From Thermoplasmata archaeon (GTDB taxonomy: Archaea; Thermoplasmatota; Thermoplasmata; Thermoplasmatales; Aciduliprofundaceae), in NCBI GenBank assembly GCA_021160945.1, contig JAGHBQ010000010.1, forward strand, positions 1 through 6,117: a DNA stretch of 6,117 nucleotides, in the 5' to 3' direction. The notes under the pieces are model-generated. The model did not search any database, was not told the origin of the DNA, and saw only the letters and a list, made by a program, of their open reading frames with translations. Positions within the stretch are counted from its first letter, which is position 1. Every line of letters starts with the position of its first letter. The position numbers and the translations under genes are program-made. Below, piece after piece: positions 1 through 6,117 of this stretch.

Positions 1-212
1 AAACTCGTATTCCTCTTCGCAAAGATTTGGCTGTGTGATTTGTTCTTTTCCAGGATAAGGAAGCCTAACAGAAGTTGAAAGATGTAAAACTGGATTAGCT
101 TGTAGGTGTTGCCACACCTTACGGTTCTCTTATAAGAGGTATAGATCTCCCAGAAAGGATAAAATTCGTTGTATTCTATGGCATACCAAGATTCAGGGTA
201 GGGGCAGAGGAT
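1..212 (+). pseudogene. Interrupted upstream continuation of reverse gyrase (second helicase domain)
   Basis: Positions 99-212 are open in the same frame as the downstream reverse gyrase gene. They encode the family-typical stretch VGVATPYGSLIRGIDLPERI followed by YGIPRFRV, which lies late in the second RecA-like helicase domain. No ATG, GTG or TTG occurs in this frame before 213, so this part must belong to a longer upstream frame. Upstream of 99 that frame has a TGA at 36, a TAA at 66 and a TAG at 96. The residues between the stops still look like the gene: KDLAV, FVLFQDK, and KLKDVKLD just before LVGVA. Frame 1 at the extreme left (KLVFLF) resembles the preceding beta strand, which suggests a frameshift near 20. 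The helicase N-terminal half, about 400-500 residues in other reverse gyrases, is not in the window. Homology of 99-212 is clear; the cause of the break is not. Confidence 0.7.
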
Positions 213-2285
213 GTGGATTCCTTGAATGATAGACTGCTCCTTACAATGGCCTATCTCCTGGGGGATCCCAAGCTGAAAGAGCTTGCAAATAAAAAAGAAA
301 TAGAGAAAATTAGAGATAGAATAAAGGAACTTTTCAGAAGAGGGGAGATAGTAGAGGGCGAGGGATTTCTCTATCGTGAGGGAAAAATAATATTTCCCGA
401 TGTAAGGACATATATCCAAGGTTCGGGAAGGTGCTCTCGTCTCTACTCAGGTGGCATCACTAAGGGCGCCAGTTTTCTCCTGGATGATGAGAGAAGAATA
501 AAAATTTTTGAAAAAAGAGCATCCCTTTATGATATAGAATTCCATTCTCTGGAAGATATTGATTTGCCTACCCTTAGAAGGGAAATAGAGGAAGATAGGA
601 GAAAGCTGAGATTTGCTTCTAAGGGTGAGGAGCTTGTAAAACCCCTACTCTTTATTGTTGAGAGCCCAAATAAGGCCAAGCATATAGCCAATTTCTTTGG
701 AAGGCCTAATATAAGGATTTTGGGAAATGCCATAGTCTATGAAGTTGCAACTCACAACTATGTTCTTATAATTGCTCCCTCGCTGGGCCATGTGGTGGAT
801 CTTGTCACCAATAAAGGATTCCATGGGGTTTTGACTAAAAGAGAATTTATTCCGGTATACGCACCCATAAGAAAATGCAGAAGTTGCAATTACCAATTTA
901 CTGAGGGGAATAAATGTCCGATCTGCGGTTCCAGCGATATCTACTATGCAGGAAACCAGATTGAGGTTCTAAGAAATCTGGCCTTTGAGTGCGAGAAAGT
1001 TTTGATCGGCACAGATCCTGATATTGAAGGGGAAAAAATTGCCTGGGACCTGACAAATCTTTTAAAACCCTTTGCATCTCATATAGGAAGAGCAGAATTC
1101 CATGAGGTTACCAAAAGAGCGATCCTCCAGGCTATAGAGAATGAGAGAGACATCTGGGAGAATCTCGTGAAGGCACAGCTCGTAAGGAGAATTGAGGATC
1201 GCTGGTTGGGTTTTGAGCTTTCACAAATTCTCTGGCAGAGGTTCGGCGACAGAAATCTCTCGGCTGGAAGGGCCCAGACCCCCGTGCTTGGATGGATAAT
1301 CAAGAGAGCGAAAGAATCCAAGAAGAAGAGGGAGGCATGGTTCCTCAAAGGAACCCACATCAAGGTACCATGGAAAGGTGAAGTTTTTGGTGAAATCAAA
1401 GAAGTCGAAAGGGAAGAGAAGGAATATCTTGTTTCACCCTACACCACAGATGAGGTTCTAAAAGACATACATCATCTTCTAGGTATAGGTGCAAGAGAGG
1501 CTATGGGCATTCTTCAGAATCTTTTCGAAAAAGGTCTAATAACCTATCACCGGACAGATTCTACTTATGTTTCAGATGCTGGTCTCAAGATAGCAAAAAG
1601 TTATCTTGGAGATCATCATCGCAGAAGAAGATGGGGCGAGGTTGGGGCGCATGAATGCATAAGACCCACAAAACCTTGGGATACTGAAAGTCTTAAAAGA
1701 TATATAAACGAAGAAATTGTGCCAATAAAAGCAGATGAGAAAGAACTAAGGGTTTATGATCTCATATTTCGCAGGTTCATGGCATCCCAATCTTCAGGAA
1801 CTATTGAGATTAGAAGATACAGGATTATTGTGAATGATGATAGAATGGAGTTTTCCCTTATAACTGGAGCAAAGGGGAAAGGATATGAGCTTTATCCCTA
1901 TGCGGTAAAAATTCGAAGACCCCTTGTGGAGGGAAAAAGAAAAATTGAACTGGAAAAGAGAATAATTTCTGTAGCGCCCTATACTCAGGCAGATGTAATA
2001 AGACTCATGAAGGATAGGAAAATAGGAAGACCAAGCACCTATGCGGCAATTCTCGGCAAGCTTTTCCAAAGGAGATATATAAGTGAGGTTAGGGGCGTTC
2101 TATTGCCAACGGAGAGAGGAATAGAAGTGTTCAACTACTTGAATGAAAATTATGGCAAATTCATAAGTGAGGAAAGAACAAGGCTTTTGGAGGAGAAAAT
2201 GGATATGGTGGAAAGCGGAGTCAAAGATTATGAGGAGATTCTAAAGGAACTTTATGAAGAAATAGGTGAGATAAAAAAGAGCTAA
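213..2285 (+). CDS. rgy: Reverse gyrase, C-terminal part: latch segment, helicase motif VI and complete topoisomerase IA module
   Basis: Reverse gyrase couples ATP hydrolysis by a helicase-like half to strand passage by a type IA topoisomerase, introducing positive supercoils at high temperature. Numbering from the GTG at 213 (the first possible start; the next is ATG 246), residues 1-63 resemble a short latch insertion. Helicase motif VI follows (TYIQGSGRCSRL, 66-77). The Toprim domain starts at LLFIVESPNKA, with acidic Glu150, and continues to TDPDIEGE (267-274) with Asp268, Asp270 and Glu272. A zinc finger (C222, C225, C235, C238) sits inside Toprim, as expected for the family. The active-site tyrosine is Tyr445 in GLITYHRTDS. 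GAHECIRPTKP (478-488) and YTQADVIRLMKDRKIGRPST (590-609) are further topoisomerase IA signatures. All topoisomerase residues are present and there is no intein. Full-length reverse gyrases exceed 1,000 residues, so this 690-residue product lacks most of the helicase half. True start is uncertain because coding homology continues upstream. Confidence 0.93.
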   Translation: MDSLNDRLLLTMAYLLGDPKLKELANKKEIEKIRDRIKELFRRGEIVEGEGFLYREGKIIFPDVRTYIQGSGRCSRLYSGGITKGASFLLDDERRIKIFEKRASLYDIEFHSLEDIDLPTLRREIEEDRRKLRFASKGEELVKPLLFIVESPNKAKHIANFFGRPNIRILGNAIVYEVATHNYVLIIAPSLGHVVDLVTNKGFHGVLTKREFIPVYAPIRKCRSCNYQFTEGNKCPICGSSDIYYAGNQIEVLRNLAFECEKVLIGTDPDIEGEKIAWDLTNLLKPFASHIGRAEFHEVTKRAILQAIENERDIWENLVKAQLVRRIEDRWLGFELSQILWQRFGDRNLSAGRAQTPVLGWIIKRAKESKKKREAWFLKGTHIKVPWKGEVFGEIKEVEREEKEYLVSPYTTDEVLKDIHHLLGIGAREAMGILQNLFEKGLITYHRTDSTYVSDAGLKIAKSYLGDHHRRRRWGEVGAHECIRPTKPWDTESLKRYINEEIVPIKADEKELRVYDLIFRRFMASQSSGTIEIRRYRIIVNDDRMEFSLITGAKGKGYELYPYAVKIRRPLVEGKRKIELEKRIISVAPYTQADVIRLMKDRKIGRPSTYAAILGKLFQRRYISEVRGVLLPTERGIEVFNYLNENYGKFISEERTRLLEEKMDMVESGVKDYEEILKELYEEIGEIKKS
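2273..2281 (-). terminator. Candidate U-tract terminator of the prolyl oligopeptidase gene
   Basis: Reading the minus strand, a run of six T (2278 down to 2273) begins four bases after the oligopeptidase TAG stop. Archaeal RNA polymerase can terminate at short U-tracts without a stem-loop, so this is a plausible 3' end. The same bases encode the last residues (IKKS) of reverse gyrase on the other strand, so the A-run could simply reflect lysine codons. No supporting hairpin is visible. Confidence 0.35.
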
Positions 2286-4117
2286 ATTTCCAAAATCTTA
2301 GAGGCAAAAGCCATTATATCTGCAAGCTCTCTCATTCTTATCTCCTGGGATGCTCCAACGTGTCCACTCTTTGTTTCCACTCTAAGATATACTGGAGCTC
2401 CCACATTCTTCATTTTCATAGTAAATTTGAATGCATGGGCTGGATGAACTCTGTCATCATATAAACCTGTGTATATGAGTGTGGGCGGATATTTCTTAGG
2501 GACGATGTTGTGATAGGGCGAGTATTTAAGGAGAAATTCTCTATCCTCTCCATCCGGATTTCCATACTCTGGAATCCAGGCTGCTCCTATATAGAGCTTG
2601 TGAAATCTTAGCATGTCTATCACAGGATAGCCTATTATTGATCCATCCATAACATCCGCTCTCTGCACAAGAGTCGCAGAGACAAGAAGGCCGCCATTAC
2701 TCCTTCCCCAAGCAACAACTTTTACGCCTTGCGATTTCAATTTCTCCAAGCAAGCTATGTAATCGTCAAAAACATTCTGCTTGTTCTCTCTCATACCTGC
2801 CCGATGCCATTTTTCTCCGTATTCATTTCCTCCGCGCAAATTTGCCACCACGAAACATCCACCGCGATTGAGGAGTGGAATAATGTGGGGATAAAATCTT
2901 GGAGCCAGAGAAATTCTGAATCCTCCGTATCCATATACTATGGCTCGAGAACACTGAATACCGGATTTCTTCACCATAAACATATGAATTTTTGTTCCAT
3001 CCTTAGAGGCTGCCCAGTCTTCATCTATTTCATAATCTCCCTCAATTTCCTGTGATTCAAGCAACTCTATTTCCTTCTTGAGAGTGTAGAGCCTGTAGGG
3101 AATAGTGAAGGAGGTGTATTTAAAAAGAGTCTCATTCTTCTTTGAATCCATTATCTCCACACTACCAGGGATATCAAATTCAAAAATTCCAAGCAATTTT
3201 CCCTTTAAGTTGAATATATTTATGAAAGAGGAGGCGTCTTTCAGATATATGGCCAATATTCGATTTCCAATAAGCGTTGCCTCTTCTAAGGGATACTCTT
3301 TCTCACCAATAACCTCTCTCGATGGTGTGATTACCTTTCCCATTCCGTCGTTTTCATAAGAAAGAATATAGAGCTCCCCTCTATAGCCTATGGGATGACA
3401 AACAAAATCTCCGCCGTACACCTTTTTCCATTCATCTGGCTCCTCTAAAGGCCCAAAAAATATATCGCTGCGAGACCATCCGTAGGAGATTTCTCCCATT
3501 ATGTATTTCCCATCATGTGTTTTTCGTATTCCTATGAAATGAGAAGTAGGTATTCCTCTGCCAAATACCATTTTTTCCTCTCCATTTTTCCTTAGGAATA
3601 CACGAGTAGCTGGAGCTTCTACTCCATCGGGAGTTCTCCCACCGCGATACATCCTTACATAATAATACTCCTCTGGATTGATCCAGATGATATCATATAC
3701 TGTGCCTCTCAACTCATCCACAATTTCCCCTGATTTTAAATCCAAGAGTTTGGTTGTCCCTTCATCACTGCCCTGAGAGTATGTGAATGCTAAGAGCTCT
3801 CCAGATTCATTCACATAAAAATTCTGTATTATTGTATTCTCTCCAAGATCCTTAGAGGATATGATCCTCGCATCATCTCTCATTATGACATACTCTTCAC
3901 CCATTCTATAGAGCTTAAAGTAGCCGGAGGAAGTTATGCTTCCTTGAAGGAGATAGGGGAGGGTGTAAAATTTTCTTATCTCGGAGTACCATTTCTCAGG
4001 CAGAGCACCAAGAAATCTTTGTAGCTTAGTGTTCTCTTCCAGAATGAAATCCCTTACACGGGGATCCTTGAGATCCTCCATCCAGATGTATGGGTCTTCC
4101 ATAGGGGAGAATTGCAT
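2282..4117 (-). CDS. Prolyl oligopeptidase (S9A serine peptidase), complete
   Basis: This cytosolic serine peptidase cleaves short peptides after proline and would act late in peptide catabolism. The 611-residue length matches the roughly 600-residue archaeal enzymes. The N-terminus (DPYIWMEDL) is family-typical, residues about 60-350 are the beta-rich propeller region, and the alpha/beta-hydrolase domain follows from about 360. Visible active-site parts, with porcine equivalents from general knowledge: Ser473 in GRSNGG (Ser554), Asp554 in DDRV (Asp641), His586 in SGHVGAS (His680), Tyr397 of YGYGGF (oxyanion Tyr473), Arg556 (Arg643) and Trp514 in GAAWIPEYG (Trp595, which stacks on proline). 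All are present, so an active proline-specific enzyme is expected rather than oligopeptidase B. No signal peptide or membrane segment is seen. The ATG at 4102 (MEDPYIWM) is an alternative start that fits the family N-terminus at least as well. The stop overlaps the reverse gyrase stop by three bases, tail to tail. Confidence 0.95.
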   Translation of the reverse strand: MQFSPMEDPYIWMEDLKDPRVRDFILEENTKLQRFLGALPEKWYSEIRKFYTLPYLLQGSITSSGYFKLYRMGEEYVIMRDDARIISSKDLGENTIIQNFYVNESGELLAFTYSQGSDEGTTKLLDLKSGEIVDELRGTVYDIIWINPEEYYYVRMYRGGRTPDGVEAPATRVFLRKNGEEKMVFGRGIPTSHFIGIRKTHDGKYIMGEISYGWSRSDIFFGPLEEPDEWKKVYGGDFVCHPIGYRGELYILSYENDGMGKVITPSREVIGEKEYPLEEATLIGNRILAIYLKDASSFINIFNLKGKLLGIFEFDIPGSVEIMDSKKNETLFKYTSFTIPYRLYTLKKEIELLESQEIEGDYEIDEDWAASKDGTKIHMFMVKKSGIQCSRAIVYGYGGFRISLAPRFYPHIIPLLNRGGCFVVANLRGGNEYGEKWHRAGMRENKQNVFDDYIACLEKLKSQGVKVVAWGRSNGGLLVSATLVQRADVMDGSIIGYPVIDMLRFHKLYIGAAWIPEYGNPDGEDREFLLKYSPYHNIVPKKYPPTLIYTGLYDDRVHPAHAFKFTMKMKNVGAPVYLRVETKSGHVGASQEIRMRELADIMAFASKILEI

Positions 4118-4130
4118 TATAAATATTAAT
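4118..4130 (-). promoter_or_regulatory. Candidate AT-rich promoter element upstream of the prolyl oligopeptidase gene
   Basis: On the minus strand the sequence reads ATTAATATTTATA directly against the ATG at 4117. A box at that position could not drive an mRNA that includes the 4117 start, because archaeal transcription begins roughly 25 bases downstream of the TATA box. It would lie about 18-24 bases before the ATG at 4102, which is nearer to leaderless spacing though slightly short. The alternative is minus-strand use of the symmetric TTTAAA at 4151-4156, which would give a leader of about 10 bases before 4117. Neither start has an obvious ribosome binding site. Confidence 0.3.
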
Positions 4131-4140
4131 CTTAGGGAAG

Positions 4141-4157
4141 GGGGAAATGTTTTAAAT
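4141..4157 (+). promoter_or_regulatory. BRE/TATA promoter of the HD-domain gene, placed for a leaderless mRNA
   Basis: TTTTAAAT (4150-4157) matches an archaeal TATA box and is preceded by a purine-rich BRE-like stretch, GGGGAAATG. The box centre is about 25 bases before the ATG at 4178, so transcription should start at or next to the start codon. The bases before the ATG (TTTTCCGAT) contain no Shine-Dalgarno motif, which agrees with a leaderless transcript. This is inferred from sequence spacing only. Confidence 0.6.
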
Positions 4158-4177
4158 CATATCATCAATTTTCCGAT

Positions 4178-5470
4178 ATGAGTTTCAAGATAATTCACGA
4201 TTCCATCCACGGGAGTATAAAGTTTGAAGGAATAACCTTAAAGCTTCTCGAAACTCCGGAGATGCAGAGACTGAATGGAATAAAACAGCTTGGCCTCGGT
4301 TACTTAATTTTCCCGGGAGCAAATCATACAAGGCTTGAGCATTCCATAGGCGTGAGCTATGTTGCTGAAAGAATGGGAAGAGCTTTAAACCTGCCTGAGG
4401 AAGAGACAACTCTTCTAAAAATTGCTGGATTGCTTCATGATGTTGGACATGCCCCATTCTCACACACTCTAGAATATTTGCTTCATGAAAAAACTGGAAT
4501 GGATCATATGGAGATTACTACAAAAATAATAGATGGGACGATAGATATTGTGGGAGAAAACAATCTTGATGAAGGAGAGAGAGTTTATGAAATTCTCGAT
4601 GAATATTCCCTCTCCAGGGATATGCTGAAAAAGATGATTCTTGGAAAGGTAGAAAAGAGAACAGATATCCTCTCAGTGGGAGAGAAACAGGTATATTTTG
4701 GTTTTGAAAAAAACTATTTGATTAACATAATAAGCGGGAGCCTAGACGCAGACCAGATAGACTATCTTCTCAGAGATTCCCATTATACAGGTGTGGCTCA
4801 TGGGGCGATAGATTTTCCAAGGATACTCAACACTCTTAAGATAAGAAATGGAGAGCTGATGATAGATAAGAAGGGAGTTCCTGCCTTAGAGGGCATGCTT
4901 GTTGCAAGAGCTCTCATGTACACGGCAGTTTACTTTCATAAAACCAACAGGATTGGTGAGTTGATGATATCCCGTGCTCTTGAGGAAATTGACCTTGAAA
5001 ACTGGATGAAAATTTACACATTCAATGATGGAGAGCTCCTCTCCCTTCTTATTAACAGTAAGGGATATCCAAGAGAGATTGGTTTGAGAATAAAATACAG
5101 AAAGCTCTTCAAGAAGGCTCTAATAATAAAGAAAGAGGAGTGCTCTGAGGATAAAGAGGAAGAAATAAAGGAACTCTACGATTTGAAGAAGAGAAGAAAA
5201 ATTGAGAGAGAAATAGCAGAATCTTCTGGGATACCACCTCATTATGTTCTCATAGATATCCCACAAAAAATTGCAGACCTTTCGGAACCGAGACTGAGCA
5301 AAACGGATGTTAAGGTCGTGGACGGAAACAGAGTTTCAACTTTCTCTAGAGTCTCCCCCTTTGCTAGAGCTCTTCAAATAAGAAAAGTTCAAGACTGGAT
5401 ACTTTTGGTTGCAACTCCCAAAAGATATGTGGAAAAAGTTAGAAAAAGCGCGGAGAGAATCCTGCTTTAG
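4178..5470 (+). CDS. HD-domain phosphohydrolase of the SAMHD1/dGTPase-like family (COG1078 type)
   Basis: This is a metal-dependent HD-superfamily hydrolase, probably acting on (deoxy)nucleoside triphosphates in the cytosol; the exact substrate cannot be read from sequence. The start is family-typical (KIIHDSIHGSI). Metal ligands by comparison with SAMHD1 are His55 in RLEHSIGV, His87-Asp88 in LLHDVGHAPFSH, and Asp192 in SLDADQIDYLLRD. His91 and His96 also line up with SAMHD1 active-site histidines. Tyr196 and Asp200 match dNTP-pocket positions. The HD core spans about residues 45-205. A highly charged, probably helical segment (about 317-349, rich in K/E/R) precedes a C-terminal part starting GIPPHYVLIDIP, which is typical of archaeal members. 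There is no membrane segment and no N-terminal SAM domain. The 430-residue frame looks complete. The gene is divergent from the oligopeptidase and ends exactly where the thermosome gene ends on the opposite strand. Confidence 0.92.
   Translation: MSFKIIHDSIHGSIKFEGITLKLLETPEMQRLNGIKQLGLGYLIFPGANHTRLEHSIGVSYVAERMGRALNLPEEETTLLKIAGLLHDVGHAPFSHTLEYLLHEKTGMDHMEITTKIIDGTIDIVGENNLDEGERVYEILDEYSLSRDMLKKMILGKVEKRTDILSVGEKQVYFGFEKNYLINIISGSLDADQIDYLLRDSHYTGVAHGAIDFPRILNTLKIRNGELMIDKKGVPALEGMLVARALMYTAVYFHKTNRIGELMISRALEEIDLENWMKIYTFNDGELLSLLINSKGYPREIGLRIKYRKLFKKALIIKKEECSEDKEEEIKELYDLKKRRKIEREIAESSGIPPHYVLIDIPQKIADLSEPRLSKTDVKVVDGNRVSTFSRVSPFARALQIRKVQDWILLVATPKRYVEKVRKSAERILL
5433..5447 (-). terminator. 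Candidate U-tract terminator of the thermosome gene
   Basis: On the minus strand, two runs of five T (5447-5443 and 5437-5433) lie about 24 and 34 bases past the thermosome TAA stop. Paired short U-tracts are enough for intrinsic termination in archaea. They lie inside the last codons of the convergent HD gene, where AAA lysine codons could explain them. No stable hairpin precedes them. Confidence 0.35.
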
Positions 5471-6117
5471 TTATTCTTCCTCTCCGCCACTGGGACCTTT
5501 CTCTCCCTCCTTGCCCTTACTCTCTCCCTTGGCAGCAATGACATCATCGATTCTCAGGATCATTATGGCCGCATCTGTTGCACTGTCTATTGCCTGCTTT
5601 CCAACTCTTATAGGTTCGATTACTCCAAGCTCCTTCATATCTGCAATCTTGCCCTCATAGACATTTATTCCTGCGTTCACTTTTCCATCTTTGTGGGCCT
5701 TGCGCAGCTCTATGAGCATATCAATTGGATCATGCCCGGCATTCTCAGCAAGAGTTCTGGGTATCACCTCAAGGGCATCTGCGAAGTTCTCTATGGCGAG
5801 TTGCTGTCTTCCACCAACACTGGCTGCATAGTCCCTGAGCCTGAGGGCTATTTCCACAGCACTTGAGCCACCACCTGTTACTATTTTACCATCCTCCACA
5901 GCTTTGGCCACTACGTGTAGGGCATCCTTAACGCTGCGTTCCACTTCATCTACCACATGCTCAGTACCACCGCGTATGAGTATGCTCACCGCTTTGGGGT
6001 TCTCACAGCCGATTACAAAGCTCATGTTATCCTCACCTATCTTGCGCTGCTCCACCATCTCGGCATGTCCAAGCTCCTCACTGGTAAGATCATCAAGATT
6101 GGTAACTATCTTTGCTC
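5471..6117 (-). CDS. ths: Thermosome (group II chaperonin) subunit, C-terminal part, cut by the window edge
   Basis: Thermosome subunits form a double-ring ATP-driven folding chamber with a built-in lid. The frame is open to the right edge, where the first whole codon is at 6115-6113; 214 residues are visible out of roughly 540 in the family. The visible part starts in the apical domain ([20 protein letters not shown]), then shows [20 protein letters not shown], then the equatorial domain with [19 protein letters not shown] and [20 protein letters not shown]. It ends with [20 protein letters not shown] and [10 protein letters not shown]. The ATG at 6058 is internal methionine, not the start, because conserved sequence continues upstream of it. 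The extreme C-terminus (about 20 residues after DDVIAA) is a charged, glycine-containing tail ending in EEE instead of the common GGM-rich tail. The paralogue letter cannot be assigned from this fragment. Expression is usually strong and heat-induced, but the promoter lies outside the window. Confidence 0.96.
   Translation of the reverse strand, partial: AKIVTNLDDLTSEELGHAEMVEQRKIGEDNMSFVIGCENPKAVSILIRGGTEHVVDEVERSVKDALHVVAKAVEDGKIVTGGGSSAVEIALRLRDYAASVGGRQQLAIENFADALEVIPRTLAENAGHDPIDMLIELRKAHKDGKVNAGINVYEGKIADMKELGVIEPIRVGKQAIDSATDAAIMILRIDDVIAAKGESKGKEGEKGPSGGEEE

Noticed and set aside
36..98. Stop-codon read-through or pyrrolysine-type recoding of the upstream reverse gyrase frame
   Set aside because: All three different stop codons (TGA, TAA, TAG) occur within 63 bases and a frameshift is also likely. 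No single recoding mechanism explains this, and no recoding element is visible.
876..926. Cys-rich segment as a separate small zinc-finger protein
   Set aside because: The CxxC...CxxC element is in frame inside the Toprim domain, where reverse gyrases normally carry their second zinc finger.
1079..1399. Open frame of 106 codons on the minus strand
   Set aside because: It is antisense to conserved topoisomerase IA sequence and shows no features of its own.
645..1547. Intein in reverse gyrase
   Set aside because: Some archaeal reverse gyrases carry inteins, but the Toprim and active-site motifs here follow one another at normal spacing with no inserted splicing or homing-endonuclease motifs.
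2729..3055. Open frame of 108 codons on the plus strand
   Set aside because: It lies antisense inside the conserved catalytic domain of the prolyl oligopeptidase. Its translation has no recognisable motif and no promoter or ribosome binding site precedes it.
4185..4463. Open frame of 92 codons on the minus strand
   Set aside because: It is the complement of the conserved N-terminal HD-motif region of the phosphohydrolase, which fully explains the sequence.
5409..5660. Open frame of 83 codons on the plus strand spanning the HD and thermosome gene ends
   Set aside because: It overlaps the HD gene end in another frame and runs antisense to the thermosome coding sequence. The serine/proline-rich translation is typical of a shadow frame.
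1..6117. CRISPR array, tRNA or rRNA gene, insertion sequence, toxin-antitoxin or defence cluster
   Set aside because: No spaced direct repeats, cloverleaf-like sequence, terminal inverted repeats or transposase motifs were seen. Coding sequence fills nearly the whole window with housekeeping-type genes. An HD hydrolase alone is not evidence of a defence system.

Overview
This window looks like chromosomal DNA from a (hyper)thermophilic archaeon. Two protein families point there: reverse gyrase, the hallmark of organisms growing at very high temperature, and a group II chaperonin (thermosome) subunit. An archaeal-type prolyl oligopeptidase fits the same picture, as do the heavy use of AGA/AGG for arginine and ATA for isoleucine, and a TATA-box promoter placed for a leaderless mRNA. 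A euryarchaeal peptide fermenter, perhaps of the Aciduliprofundum/DHVE2 (Thermoplasmatota) type, is my guess from general resemblance only; no marker in the window proves it.

The layout is two tail-to-tail gene pairs joined by one short divergent promoter region. (1) Positions 1-212 hold the end of the reverse gyrase helicase region. From 99 the frame is open, but 1-98 carries three in-frame stops and probably a frameshift. (2) Positions 213-2285 (+) hold an intact 690-codon frame for the reverse gyrase latch segment, helicase motif VI and the whole type IA topoisomerase module. (3) Positions 2282-4117 (-) encode a complete S9A prolyl oligopeptidase, whose stop codon overlaps that of reverse gyrase. 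(4) Positions 4118-4177 are the only true intergenic gap, holding promoter elements for the genes on either side. (5) Positions 4178-5470 (+) encode a complete SAMHD1/dGTPase-like HD-domain phosphohydrolase. (6) Positions 5471-6117 (-) encode the C-terminal 214 residues of a thermosome subunit, running off the right edge; its stop codon abuts that of the HD gene with no base between.

The genes do not form an operon or one pathway. Reverse gyrase and thermosome serve DNA topology and protein folding at high temperature. The oligopeptidase serves peptide breakdown, and the HD protein probably acts on nucleotides. I found no mobile element, CRISPR array, RNA gene or obvious new system. The one real anomaly is the abrupt break in reverse gyrase at the left edge, which may be a low-quality contig end, a decayed gene or, less likely, a naturally split enzyme.
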